33,198 bases of DNA, taken from Acidobacteriota bacterium (GTDB lineage Bacteria; Acidobacteriota; UBA6911). The position numbers and the translations under genes are program-made. Of the stretch, positions 14,722 through 22,520 are shown one piece after another (the first letter of the stretch is position 1; each line of letters begins with the position of its first letter). The notes under the pieces are model-generated. The model saw only the letters and a list, made by a program, of their open reading frames with translations, was not told the DNA's origin and did not search any database. The stretch spans positions 1-33,198 of the forward strand of contig QHZE01000459.1 of NCBI GenBank assembly GCA_003225335.1, written 5' to 3'.

Positions 14722-14990
14722 TCGTGGCGTGGCCGTCCCGGCCATGACCCAGGTTAGGGCCTCACTTCCCACGGGCGGGACGCCCGTCCATGACCTGATG
14801 TAAATCGACCGATTTGTGACCTCTGTGCGCCCCGCTGCTCCTCCTGCCGCCTGGAGTTGCTCATCGGCTATTCCTCCAAGACTCGATACTTCTGTCCCTC
14901 GTGCCCCCACCAAGTGCCCTCTTGGTGGACACAAAGTTCACAAATCGGTCAAGTTTCGTATCATGGCCGCGACGGCCATGCCACGAAGCT
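14722..14990. repeat. Cluster of GC palindromes with a shared accgatttgtga tail, partly inverted
   Basis: Contains ggccgtcccggccatgacc (14730-14748), cccacgggcgggacgcccgt (14768-14787) followed by gaccgatttgtgacctctgt (14807-14826), and further on the inverted form cacaaagttcacaaatcggt (14930-14949) followed by atggccgcgacggccatg (14963-14980). The cacgggcgRgacgcccgt plus gaccgatttgtga unit recurs at 20880-20945. No gene is supported between 14712 and 15455. Confidence 0.6.
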
Positions 14991-15109
14991 ATCGTGGCAC
15001 TGGCGGTCTCGCCGGTGAATGACTGGTCTCACTCCCTATTAGCAGTACCAGTAGATGATTTGATTAACACGGCGCTGTATTTTCCCAGATGAATCCGGGA
15101 AGGACGCTG

Positions 15110-15310
15110 GGAGCTTAGCCTGCACACAAGCAGGGGCAGCCTAAGGCTGAACTCCAAACCCGACTGACTTGAAAATACACCACGGTGTGGCATGGAGTTC
15201 AGGCTTTAGCCTGCACAGAAGCAGGGGCTGCTTGAAGGCTGAGCTCCCAACCTCGGCAATTGGGTTCCGGCACAGTGCAGCCTGAAGGCTGAACTCCATA
15301 CCTGAACTCC
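15110..15310. repeat. Array of gcctgaaggctgaactcc elements
   Basis: Imperfect copies of a unit reading agcctgcacagaagcagg then gctgcYtRaaggctgaactc occur at about 15116-15163 and 15209-15252, with a partial copy at 15278-15298. The inverted word ggagttcaggctttagcctg lies at 15194-15213. The unit itself can fold (ggcttcaggc/gcctgaaggc style). It lies directly upstream of the L,D-transpeptidase gene and is non-coding. Confidence 0.6.
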
Positions 15311-15455
15311 GAACCTCTGTGTATTTCCTGACACGGCGTGTTCGGCCTGACACGCTTCTCAGACCATCGCTCTCGCGTAAACCCTTTATTTTCAGTGAGG
15401 AGCCTGTGGCCCGAGGCTTGCAATAGTCTCTCTCGGAAACAAAAGGAGACGAGCG

Positions 15456-16043
15456 ATGCAGCCACTCAGAAATCGATGGATCGGAGCAGCCATACTGGTT
15501 CTTGTGATTACCGCCGCAGGCGGCGCGCAGGCCGAGGAACGGAAAACAGCGGGCCCAACTGAGCGCCGGGTCCGAAACGCGAACCGCAGGATCATCGTGA
15601 GCATTCCTGCTCGCAAACTGACGCTGATTGAAGACGGACGGATCGTAAAGGTTTACTCGACCGCGGTCGGGGCGGAAAAGAGTCCGACCCCCACCGGAAC
15701 GTTCAGGATCATCACGAGAATCCCCAATCCGACTTACTACCGCCCGGGTGAAGTAATCCGTCCCGGCATTGCGAACCCCGTCGGTACCCGCTGGCTCGGC
15801 CTCAGCCTCAAGGGTTTCGGGATTCACGGGACGAACCGGCCGCGCTCGATTGGCCGCGCCGCGTCTCACGGCTGTATCCGGCTGCGCAATGCCGACGTGC
15901 AGGAACTGTTCGAACTGGTGCGAGTAGGGGACGTGGTGGAAATCCGCGCAGAGCGAAACGAAGATCTGGCGGAGATCTTCGAAGCGCCCGCTGAAAGCGC
16001 GCACCCGCGTCCAGGGGCCGGCTCCGCTGAGGCGCTGGACTGA
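15456..16043 (+). CDS. L,D-transpeptidase (YkuD domain)
   Basis: A 195-residue exported enzyme that forms 3-3 peptidoglycan cross-links or attaches proteins to peptidoglycan. Residues about 8-26 (WIGAAILVLVITAAGGAQA) are a signal peptide. The YkuD domain spans about 44-168: IIVSIPARKLTLIEDGRIVKVYS read in parts, TPTGTFRI, GIHGTNRP and the active-site signature SHGCIRLRNADV with H138 and nucleophile C140. The start ATG has AGGAGA eight bases upstream. The C-terminal 25 residues are disordered (acidic and proline-rich). It stands alone after a repeat array and before a small membrane-protein gene. Function call is secure; which cell-wall reaction it performs is not. Confidence 0.95.
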   Translation: MQPLRNRWIGAAILVLVITAAGGAQAEERKTAGPTERRVRNANRRIIVSIPARKLTLIEDGRIVKVYSTAVGAEKSPTPTGTFRIITRIPNPTYYRPGEVIRPGIANPVGTRWLGLSLKGFGIHGTNRPRSIGRAASHGCIRLRNADVQELFELVRVGDVVEIRAERNEDLAEIFEAPAESAHPRPGAGSAEALD

Positions 16044-16143
16044 CATGCGCCGTCAGCCGTGGCGCACCACACTCGCTCTCTTCTCAGCCGCCGATGCCAG
16101 GAGGAAGGAAAGGTAACCCCTCAGTCATGGGGTCGGGGAACAG

Positions 16144-16210
16144 GTAGCGCCGGCGTCTCGCCGGCACGCGTACGAAATTCAACGGAATGTCGGCTGGAAG
16201 CCGGCGTTAC
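16144..16210. repeat. Bipartite GCCGGC palindrome unit, copy 1
   Basis: Read on the minus strand: gtaacgccggcttccagccg, a spacer of about 26 bases, then a GCCGGCGAGACGCCGGC hairpin ending gcgctac. The same two halves in the same order with a different spacer occur on the plus strand at 24849-24935. Each half is itself a small palindrome. Confidence 0.7.
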
Positions 16211-16259
16211 GGACGGCGTCCGTAACTGACGGATCACAGCAAGCGGAAAAGGAGCTTGT

Positions 16260-16400
16260 ATGGACGGACTGACCTTAATAGCGGCGCTGGCTGTCACGGG
16301 GTTCGTTGCCCTTGTAATCAGCTGGGGTTGTATGGAAGCACTCTTGACCACACTGGGGCGGCTGACACGCACGTCGCATGACAACCGAAGGAAAAGCTAA
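16260..16400 (+). CDS. Small single-span membrane protein
   Basis: A 46-residue ORF. It is preceded by AAGGAG six bases before the ATG, one of the better ribosome sites in the window. Residues about 3-22 (LTLIAALAVTGFVALVISW) form one transmembrane helix, followed by a short GC-M-E-A segment and a basic, cytoplasm-like tail (RLTRTSHDNRRKS). It lies between the L,D-transpeptidase gene and the operon starting at 16543, with repeats on both sides. Family not recognised. Its size means that chance cannot be excluded, but the ribosome site plus the helix make it likely. Confidence 0.6.
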   Translation: MDGLTLIAALAVTGFVALVISWGCMEALLTTLGRLTRTSHDNRRKS

Positions 16401-16401
16401 G

Positions 16402-16520
16402 CAGGGGGGCAGGGGAGAAAAGCTCAGCAGAGGAGCAGGGGAGCAGAGGAGCAGGGGGGCGGAGGAGAGAAAGATTCTTCCTCTTCTGCCTCCTCCGCTC
16501 CGCCCCTCTGCCCCTCTGCA
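16402..16520. repeat. Word-type inverted repeat of the gcagaggagcagg family
   Basis: The left half (16402-16470) is purine-rich quasi-tandem gcagaggagcaggggagc words. The right half (16480-16520) is the complementary ctcctccgctccgcccctct. The arms pair imperfectly over about 25 bases. The last arm ends about 25 bases before the GTG at 16543. Confidence 0.65.
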
Positions 16521-16542
16521 TGCTGTGCTATGATGTCGGCTT

Positions 16543-17709
16543 GTGAGCGGTCGAAACCTCCTGCCGGCGATTCCGTTTTTCGTCCTCCTGCTGTTTTCGC
16601 CAAAATCACTGACACCCTCGGATCTCGCGGAAGACGCAGCGCGGGAGCTGGCGAGAAAGATCATGCAAACGCTCGCACCGCTCGAAGAAGTAGCGCTCAG
16701 GGTCCGCAACATCTCCTCGCTCTCTGCCACCCAGTCCGTCGAGGCGCGGCGCGCTCTGGAAAATGCGTTGCGCAACAATGGCGCGCGGCTGCGGGAAAAA
16801 CAAGAAGGCACGGCAAAGGTTCTGGTGACTCTTTCCGAGAACCTGGGAAATTATCTCTGGGTTGCCGAAATACAGCGTGGCGAACAGACGGAGGTCGTTA
16901 TGGTGGCGCGGCCGCGCCCCGCTCCGCCGCGCCCGGGCGCCGCAGCCGTCATGATGATCGAAAAGACGCCGCTGTTCGAGCAGGAGCGGCCGATACTTGA
17001 CGTTGCCTTGCGCGATGCCGGCCTGCTTGTGCTCGATTCCCAGGGGCTGTCGCTCTACCGCCGCGGGCAGGACGAGTGGGAAATGAAGCAATCTGTTCCC
17101 CTCGCAAGAACAGAAGCCTGGCCGCGCGACGTCCGCGGGCGGCTGCAACTTCAGGGCGAGTCCCTGAAGGTCTATCTTCCGGGCATGATGTGCACGGGAG
17201 CGCCGGCGCCGGAGCTATCGCTGCAGTGCAAGAGCGACGGGTCGGCCTGGCCGACAGAGTTCGGCGTGGTGCATGCCGCCCGGGGCAAGAATTTCTTCTC
17301 CACGGACAAGGTCGCCGCTTTCTTCACTGTGGCTGGAGTCGAGGATTCAGAGGGCCTTCTCTGGGCTTTCGCCGGCGTGGACGGGCGCGCCCATCTCTAC
17401 GACTGGTCGCTCGAACCCGCCGGGACGGTATCCGGCTGGGGGAGCGACATAGCCGGGATCAAAAGCAACTGCGGCAACGGCCGCCAGATTCTCGCCACGC
17501 GCCGCGGCGACCCGCCGGAACCCGATGCCATTCAGGCGTTCGAGATTGCCGACCGGCAACCTGTTGCCGTCAGCCTTCCGGTGGAGTTCCCCGGTCCCAT
17601 CACCGCCTTGTGGCAGGATGAGACCGAGAGCAGATCCGTCGCAGTTTCGCGCGATCTCCGAACGGGACGCTATGTCGCGTTTCATCTGTCGATTTCTTGC
17701 CGGCGTTAG
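16543..17709 (+). CDS. Unrecognised exported protein, first gene of the SBP-kinase-regulator cluster
   Basis: A 388-residue protein I cannot name. Residues about 5-19 (LLPAIPFFVLLLFSP) are a signal or anchor. Residues about 25-125 form an alpha/beta region (DAARELARKIMQTL, LRVRNISSL, AKVLVTLSENLGNYLWVAEI). The rest is beta-rich and resembles a propeller or sandwich (LLVLDSQGLSLYRR, EGLLWAFAGVDGRAHLYDW). The GTG start is chosen because the hydrophobic segment follows it; there is no ribosome site, but TATGAT at 16529-16534 is placed so that a near-leaderless transcript is possible. Its 3' end overlaps the solute-binding protein gene by 38 bases, so the two are probably co-translated. The context suggests an envelope role, perhaps with the solute-binding protein. 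Confidence 0.8.
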   Translation: MSGRNLLPAIPFFVLLLFSPKSLTPSDLAEDAARELARKIMQTLAPLEEVALRVRNISSLSATQSVEARRALENALRNNGARLREKQEGTAKVLVTLSENLGNYLWVAEIQRGEQTEVVMVARPRPAPPRPGAAAVMMIEKTPLFEQERPILDVALRDAGLLVLDSQGLSLYRRGQDEWEMKQSVPLARTEAWPRDVRGRLQLQGESLKVYLPGMMCTGAPAPELSLQCKSDGSAWPTEFGVVHAARGKNFFSTDKVAAFFTVAGVEDSEGLLWAFAGVDGRAHLYDWSLEPAGTVSGWGSDIAGIKSNCGNGRQILATRRGDPPEPDAIQAFEIADRQPVAVSLPVEFPGPITALWQDETESRSVAVSRDLRTGRYVAFHLSISCRR

Positions 17710-19069
17710 CGTCACGATGGCCGCGGGTCTTGCCGAGTCCGCGACGCGGCCGCGTTACGGCAGCACGCTGCGAGTCGAAATGCAGGCGGACGTTCGGCGG
17801 CTCGATCCGTCCGAGCGGCCCACGGATGCCGCCGAAGCCGCGGCGAAAGACAAACTGGAGACGCTTGTATTTGAACGACTCGTGCGGCTCGACGAAAACG
17901 GCCGCGCGCAGCCCGCACTGGCCCTCTCGTGGGAGCATGACGCCGCGGCGAAGCGCTGGGTCTTCCGCCTTCGCGCCGGGGTCAAGTTCCATGACGGGAC
18001 GACGTTGAGTCCGGACAAAGTCGTTGCCTCTCTGCGCCCCGGCGGCGCGTGGCTGGCTTCGGCGGGGGAAGGCGCGGTCGTGATCCAGTCCGATCTCCCC
18101 GAGCCTGATCTGCTGCCGGACCTGGCGCATCCCCGCCAATCGATCGCGTTGCGCCGTGACGACGGAACGCTGTGGGGGACCGGTGCCTTCCGGCCTGCCG
18201 GATCAGAGACGGGACGGAGGCTGGCGCTGACCGCAAACGAAGACTACTGGGGCGGGCGGCCCTTCCTGGACCGGATAACGATCGAGATGGGACGCGCCCC
18301 GCGCGACCAGATGCTGGACCTGGAGCTGGGGAAGGCGGAGTTTATCGAAATCTCCCCGGCCGACGTGCGCACCGTCGAGCAGCGCGGAATGAAGGTCTGG
18401 TCGTCCGCCGCCAGAGACACGATCGCGCTGGTTTTCGAGCGCGGGCGCCCTGCCGTCGAAGATCCCCGCGTCCGGCAGGCCATTGCATTCTCGATTGACT
18501 GCGCGGCCATCCACAACGTGCGCCTTCAGAGGCAGGGCGAGATCGCCGGCGGCCTCCTTCCGGGTTGGCTGAGCGGCTATGCCTTCCTGTTTTCGAAGGT
18601 CCATGATCCCGCTCGGGCGCGGCAGCTCATTGCGCGCATGGAGCATCCCGTGCCCGCGCTTGCGCTGAGCTACGACGCTTTGGATCCGCTCGCGCGCGAC
18701 ATTGCCGAACGCATCGCCGTAGACGCGCGCGAAGCCGGCATCACGATTCAAGTGTCAACGGCTCCCGCGCGATCGGATCTGCGCTTGGTCCGCATCCGGC
18801 CGGGTTCCCTGCAGCCGGCGGCGGCGCTGGCCGATCTCGCAGCCTTTTTTCACCTCTCCGAATCCGTGAACCTGCTCCCGAGATCCACGCACGAGGCCCT
18901 CTACCACGCGGAGCGGGCGCTTCTCGAAGACTTTCGCGTGATCCCGCTGTTTCACCTCCCGGAGCTTTACGCGCTCAGCCCAAGAGTCAAAACCTGGACA
19001 CAGCCGGGCGTCTCCAAGAGCGGCGAATGGAATCTCGAAGACGTCTGGATCGACGTGGAGAAACCATGA
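17672..19069 (+). CDS. Peptide/nickel-type (family 5) extracellular solute-binding protein
   Basis: A 465-residue periplasmic binding protein. The signal peptide is about 1-25 (FLAGVSVTMAAGLAESA). SBP_bac_5 features follow: YGSTLRVEM, LDPSER, VFERLVRLDENGRAQPALALSWE, WVFRLRAGVKFHDG, GTGAFRP, NEDYWGGRPFLDRI, DPRVRQAIAFSID. It is shorter than the usual 500-550 residues of DppA/OppA proteins. The ATG lies inside the end of the upstream gene, and the stop overlaps the kinase start (ATGA). No permease or ATPase genes are present in the cluster, so it may serve the histidine kinase as a ligand-sensing subunit rather than a transporter; that is inference. An upstream in-frame ATG at 17525 is unlikely because it would bury the signal peptide. 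Confidence 0.9.
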   Translation: MSRFICRFLAGVSVTMAAGLAESATRPRYGSTLRVEMQADVRRLDPSERPTDAAEAAAKDKLETLVFERLVRLDENGRAQPALALSWEHDAAAKRWVFRLRAGVKFHDGTTLSPDKVVASLRPGGAWLASAGEGAVVIQSDLPEPDLLPDLAHPRQSIALRRDDGTLWGTGAFRPAGSETGRRLALTANEDYWGGRPFLDRITIEMGRAPRDQMLDLELGKAEFIEISPADVRTVEQRGMKVWSSAARDTIALVFERGRPAVEDPRVRQAIAFSIDCAAIHNVRLQRQGEIAGGLLPGWLSGYAFLFSKVHDPARARQLIARMEHPVPALALSYDALDPLARDIAERIAVDAREAGITIQVSTAPARSDLRLVRIRPGSLQPAAALADLAAFFHLSESVNLLPRSTHEALYHAERALLEDFRVIPLFHLPELYALSPRVKTWTQPGVSKSGEWNLEDVWIDVEKP

Positions 19070-20829
19070 CATTTGGCGTGCGCCTGCTCGTCCTGGTTGC
19101 GTTGACGGTGACTGTCAGCGTCGCGACCGTCACATGGGTGGTCTCGACCAGGGCGCGGCGCGCCTTCGAAAGCCTCGATGACCAGCGCACCGAGGCGCTG
19201 ATATCTCAATTCCGGCGCGAGTTCGCAAGCCGGGGAGACGAGGTGGTGCGCCGGGTGGAAGGGATTGCCAGGAGCGAGGCGGCGCTGAGGATAGCCATCG
19301 AACTGAGCCGGCCGGGGCCCGACTATTCGCAGTTCGTCAACGAGGCGGCGAGCCTGGCGCAGGCCCATGGGCTTGACTTCCTTGAGCTTGTGTCCCACGA
19401 CGGCGCCATAGTTTCGTCAGCCCACTGGCCTGCGCGTTACGGCTACAAGGCGGACTGGGTGCTGGAGCAGGCAGACTGGAACGAGGCTTTCCTGAGGAGC
19501 GAGGAGCTGCCTAATGAAACGGCGCTTGCCCTCATGACGGTGCGCACCGTGAGCGCCGGAGAGAAGAAGCTGCACATTGCCGGAGGGAAGCGACTGGGCC
19601 AAGAGTTTCTGAATTCGCTCGTGCTGCCGGCGGGCATGCGCGCGTTGCTCTATCACAACAAGCAACCGGGTTTCGACGAGAAATCCTTGACCGGGGCCTC
19701 CGGACCCGTCCCTGAAGCCGGAAAGCTGGCCCCTCTGATCGAGCGCGTGCTCTCGAAAGGAGGAGAGTCAACGGAAACCGTTGACGCCCGGGAAGGCCCG
19801 GAGACCGTCCAGGCGATTCCGCTCGCGGGACGTGAAGCGAAGCTGCTCGGCGTTCTCCTTGTGGGAAGCTCCAGAAGAGAGCTGGCCTCGCTGGTCCGGC
19901 GGATCCGGACGGCCGGCATGGTTGCCGGCGGAATTGGCATTCTGCTTGGAGTCCTTCTGAGCTACTGGGTCACCGCGCGCGTAACGCGTCCCGTAGCGCT
20001 GCTCGCCCAGGGCGCGCAAAAGGTCGCAGCCGGCGACTGGAGCGCGCGGGTCGATGTGAGATCACGGGACGAAATCGGGGAGCTGGCCCGGGCCTTCAAC
20101 GGTATGACGCAGCAGCTGCTCGAGCAGCGCGACCGTCTCGTTCAGGCCGAGCGGGTCGCAGCCTGGCGCGAGCTGGCGCGACGACTGGCGCACGAGCTCA
20201 AGAACCCGCTTTTCCCGATCCAGATCACGATTGAGAACATGCAACGCGCCAGAGAGAAGGCGCCGGAGCAGTTCGATGAGGTTTTCCGCGAGAGCACGGC
20301 CACACTGCTCGAAGAGCTGGCTAATCTCAAAGCGATCGTCGGCCGGTTCAGCGACTTCGCCAAAATGCCGCCGCCGCAGTTTGAAACCGTGGATCTGAAC
20401 GAGACGCTGCGCCGGGCCGTGCGCCTCTTCGAGGCCCAACTCAACGCGCCGGGGCGCCCGCCCATCACTCCCGAAGTTCTTTGCGACGACAACGTGGGGA
20501 GCGTCCGCGCCGACCCGGAGCAGCTCCACGGCGCGTTGCGGAACTTGATGCTCAACGCGATCGACGCGATGCCCGCGGGAGGCACGCTGACTCTCCGAAC
20601 GCGCCGCCAGAACGGCGCAGTCCTTCTTGAAATCTCAGATACCGGAGAGGGCCTGACGCCCGAGGAACGCGAAAGGCTGTTCACGCCCTATTACACAACC
20701 AAGCAAAACGGGACGGGGCTGGGTCTGGCGATCGTGCAATCTGTGGTAAGCGACCACGGCGGCCGAATTTCCGTCGAGAGCGAGCGCGGGCGCGGGACGA
20801 CATTTCGCATCGAGCTCCCCACCGGCTAG
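19066..20829 (+). CDS. NtrY-like membrane sensor histidine kinase
   Basis: A 588-residue kinase. TM1 is about 5-27 (LLVLVALTVTVSVATVTWVV). A large extracytoplasmic sensor of about 255 residues follows, then TM2 at about 284-306 (AGMVAGGIGILLGVLLSYWV). HAMP is at about 307-360 (RPVALLAQGAQKVAAGDWSA). The HisKA phospho-acceptor is H376 in RRLAHELKNPLFPIQ, an NtrY-type H-box. The HATPase domain has N-box LRNLMLNAIDAM, G1 DTGEGL and G2 GTGLGLAI. The ATG overlaps the solute-binding protein stop by four bases, with GGAG six bases upstream. The NtrC-like partner follows after a 186-base gap filled with repeats. Kinase identity is secure; the signal is unknown, but coupling to a binding protein suggests a peptide or similar ligand. 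Confidence 0.95.
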   Translation: MTFGVRLLVLVALTVTVSVATVTWVVSTRARRAFESLDDQRTEALISQFRREFASRGDEVVRRVEGIARSEAALRIAIELSRPGPDYSQFVNEAASLAQAHGLDFLELVSHDGAIVSSAHWPARYGYKADWVLEQADWNEAFLRSEELPNETALALMTVRTVSAGEKKLHIAGGKRLGQEFLNSLVLPAGMRALLYHNKQPGFDEKSLTGASGPVPEAGKLAPLIERVLSKGGESTETVDAREGPETVQAIPLAGREAKLLGVLLVGSSRRELASLVRRIRTAGMVAGGIGILLGVLLSYWVTARVTRPVALLAQGAQKVAAGDWSARVDVRSRDEIGELARAFNGMTQQLLEQRDRLVQAERVAAWRELARRLAHELKNPLFPIQITIENMQRAREKAPEQFDEVFRESTATLLEELANLKAIVGRFSDFAKMPPPQFETVDLNETLRRAVRLFEAQLNAPGRPPITPEVLCDDNVGSVRADPEQLHGALRNLMLNAIDAMPAGGTLTLRTRRQNGAVLLEISDTGEGLTPEERERLFTPYYTTKQNGTGLGLAIVQSVVSDHGGRISVESERGRGTTFRIELPTG

Positions 20830-21015
20830 TGGTCAGCGGCCAGTGGCAAGTGACCGGTGGCCAGTGGTAGATTCTCAATTCCCACGGGCGAGACGCCCGT
20901 GCCACGACCTGAGGCAGGTTTGACCGATTTGTGAACTTTGCATCGACCAAGTGGAACCGTTGGACCAGCAGCCGGGGAAAAATTGCGCGAGAAGTTCTGA
21001 CCACTGACCACTGAC
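20826..21015. repeat. Repeat block between kinase and regulator genes
   Basis: Left words gtggtcagcggccagtggca and gaccggtggccagtgg (20830-20868) face ctgaccactgaccactgac (20997-21015), an imperfect word-type inverted repeat. Its right arm ends exactly at the ATG of the next gene. Inside is the cacgggcgagacgcccgtg palindrome with the gaccgatttgtgaactttg tail (20882-20942), related to 14768-14826. Confidence 0.75.
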
Positions 21016-22371
21016 ATGAGCCAGTTACTGATCGTGGATGACGATCCCAACACTCTTGCTTCGCTGGCGAGGGCCTTCCGGCTCGCCGGGCACGAAGCGA
21101 CTGTCTGCGACAGCGTGGTCCGCGCGGTCGAACTGATCGGGACCCGGCGCTTCGACATGATTCTTTCCGATGTCGTGATGCCGGGAAGGGACGGGCTCTC
21201 CCTGCTGGAAGAGTTGAAGGCGCTCGGGATCTCGGTCCCGGTGGTGATGATTTCGGGACAGGCCAACATTGAAATGGCGGTCCGCGCCACCCGGCTTGGA
21301 GCGGTGGACTTTCTGGAAAAGCCCCTGTCGACCGAGAAGCTGCTCCTCACGGTGGGAAATGTTCTCAAGTTGGCCCGGCTTGAGGGAGAGAACCAGCAGC
21401 TCCGGGAGCGAGTGGGAAAACACGAGATCGTGTGGGCGAGCGAGGCGATGCGGCGCGTCATGGCGCAGGTGGAACGGGTCGCAGAGAGCGAATCGCGGGT
21501 CTGCATCCTTGGTGAAACGGGCACGGGAAAGGAGCTGATCGCGCGGACCGTGCACGAGCGCAGCGCGCGCCGCGGCGGGCCGTTTGTCACGCTCAACTGC
21601 GCGGCCGTGCCGGCCGAGCTCATCGAATCCGAGCTCTTCGGCCACGAGAAAGGGTCCTTTACCGGAGCCGCTGCCCGCCATCTGGGGAAGTTCGAGCAGG
21701 CGCATCGGGGCACCCTGCTCCTCGACGAGATCGGCGACATGCCGCCCGTGATGCAGGCCAAGCTGCTCCGGGTCCTGGAAGAAAAGGAGATCGAGCGCGT
21801 CGGCGGAGGCCGTCCCATCGCGGTGGACGTTCGGGTCCTGGTAGCGACCCACCGGGACCTGCCGGACCTCGTCAAGCAGGGCCAGTTCCGCGAGGATCTT
21901 TTTCATCGCGTCTATGTCTTCCCGCTCGCGCTCCCTCCGCTTCGAGAACGGCCGGAGGACATTCCGGTGCTGGCGGCGCATTTCTCGCGCCGGGTCGCAG
22001 AGCAAAACCACTGGAAGCCCAAGGTCTTCACGGACGATGCCGTCGCGGCTCTGGCGAAATACTCCTGGCCCGGAAACGTGCGCGAGCTGCGCAACGTCGT
22101 CGAACGCCTGCTCCTTCTTTGCGACACGCAGGTGGACCGCGATGCGGTGGAGTCAACGCTTCCGCGTCTGCCCCGCGCCGCCGCCCGCGTACAGGGATCC
22201 CTCGCCGAGCGCGTCGAAGCCTTCGAGCGCGAGACGCTGCTGGCGGCGCTCGAGTCCCACAACTTCCACATGACCGAAACCGCCAAGGCGCTCGGCCTCG
22301 AGCGCAGCCATCTCTACAAGAAATGCCAGCAACTGGGAATCGATCTGCAGTCCGCTCGAAAAGGCGGCTAA
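21016..22371 (+). CDS. NtrC-family sigma-54-dependent response regulator
   Basis: A 451-residue activator. The receiver spans about 3-118 with D8-D9-D10, phospho-acceptor D52 (LSDVVMPG) and K102 (FLEKPLS). The AAA+ domain spans about 140-370: Walker A GETGTGKEL, GSFTGA at 213-218 (the sigma-54 contact loop, Ser in place of the common Ala), Walker B LLLDEIGDM, FREDLFHRVYVFPLALPPLRER and YSWPGNVREL. The Fis-type helix-turn-helix is at about 415-445 (TETAKALGLERSHLYKKCQ). It is the evident partner of the upstream kinase. No ribosome site precedes the ATG: the 19 bases before it are repeat words. No target sigma-54 promoter was found in the window. Confidence 0.95.
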   Translation: MSQLLIVDDDPNTLASLARAFRLAGHEATVCDSVVRAVELIGTRRFDMILSDVVMPGRDGLSLLEELKALGISVPVVMISGQANIEMAVRATRLGAVDFLEKPLSTEKLLLTVGNVLKLARLEGENQQLRERVGKHEIVWASEAMRRVMAQVERVAESESRVCILGETGTGKELIARTVHERSARRGGPFVTLNCAAVPAELIESELFGHEKGSFTGAAARHLGKFEQAHRGTLLLDEIGDMPPVMQAKLLRVLEEKEIERVGGGRPIAVDVRVLVATHRDLPDLVKQGQFREDLFHRVYVFPLALPPLRERPEDIPVLAAHFSRRVAEQNHWKPKVFTDDAVAALAKYSWPGNVRELRNVVERLLLLCDTQVDRDAVESTLPRLPRAAARVQGSLAERVEAFERETLLAALESHNFHMTETAKALGLERSHLYKKCQQLGIDLQSARKGG

Positions 22372-22387
22372 CTTTGAGCCTGTTTGG

Positions 22388-22442
22388 CCACAGAGACACG
22401 GAGACACAGAGAAAAAGCTTATCTCCGTCGCTCTGTGGCTAA
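22388..22442. repeat. Word-type inverted repeat (cacagag/cacggagac family)
   Basis: ggccacagagacacggagac on the left and atctccgtcgctctgtggct on the right pair with small bulges. It lies 17 bases after the regulator stop and before the UDP-glucose dehydrogenase gene. Related to 12643-12698. Confidence 0.75.
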
Positions 22443-22520
22443 AAGCTGCGGGGGAAATTTTGCTTTGTCCCGGGAAAAAGATGCGCCAGAATGGTAGGCT
22501 TTGCAGGAGGAAGATCTGCC

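Noticed and set aside
16060-16260. Riboswitch ahead of the small membrane protein
   Set aside because: The structure there is explained by the bipartite GCCGGC repeat; no known aptamer core was visible.
17525-17671. Upstream start of the solute-binding protein
   Set aside because: It would place 49 Pro/Arg-rich residues before a clear signal peptide and lies wholly inside the previous gene.
20826-22011. Two long minus-strand frames (349 and 328 codons) opposite the NtrC-like gene
   Set aside because: The Ser/Arg-rich and mixed compositions are antisense shadows of the AAA+ gene; no motifs.
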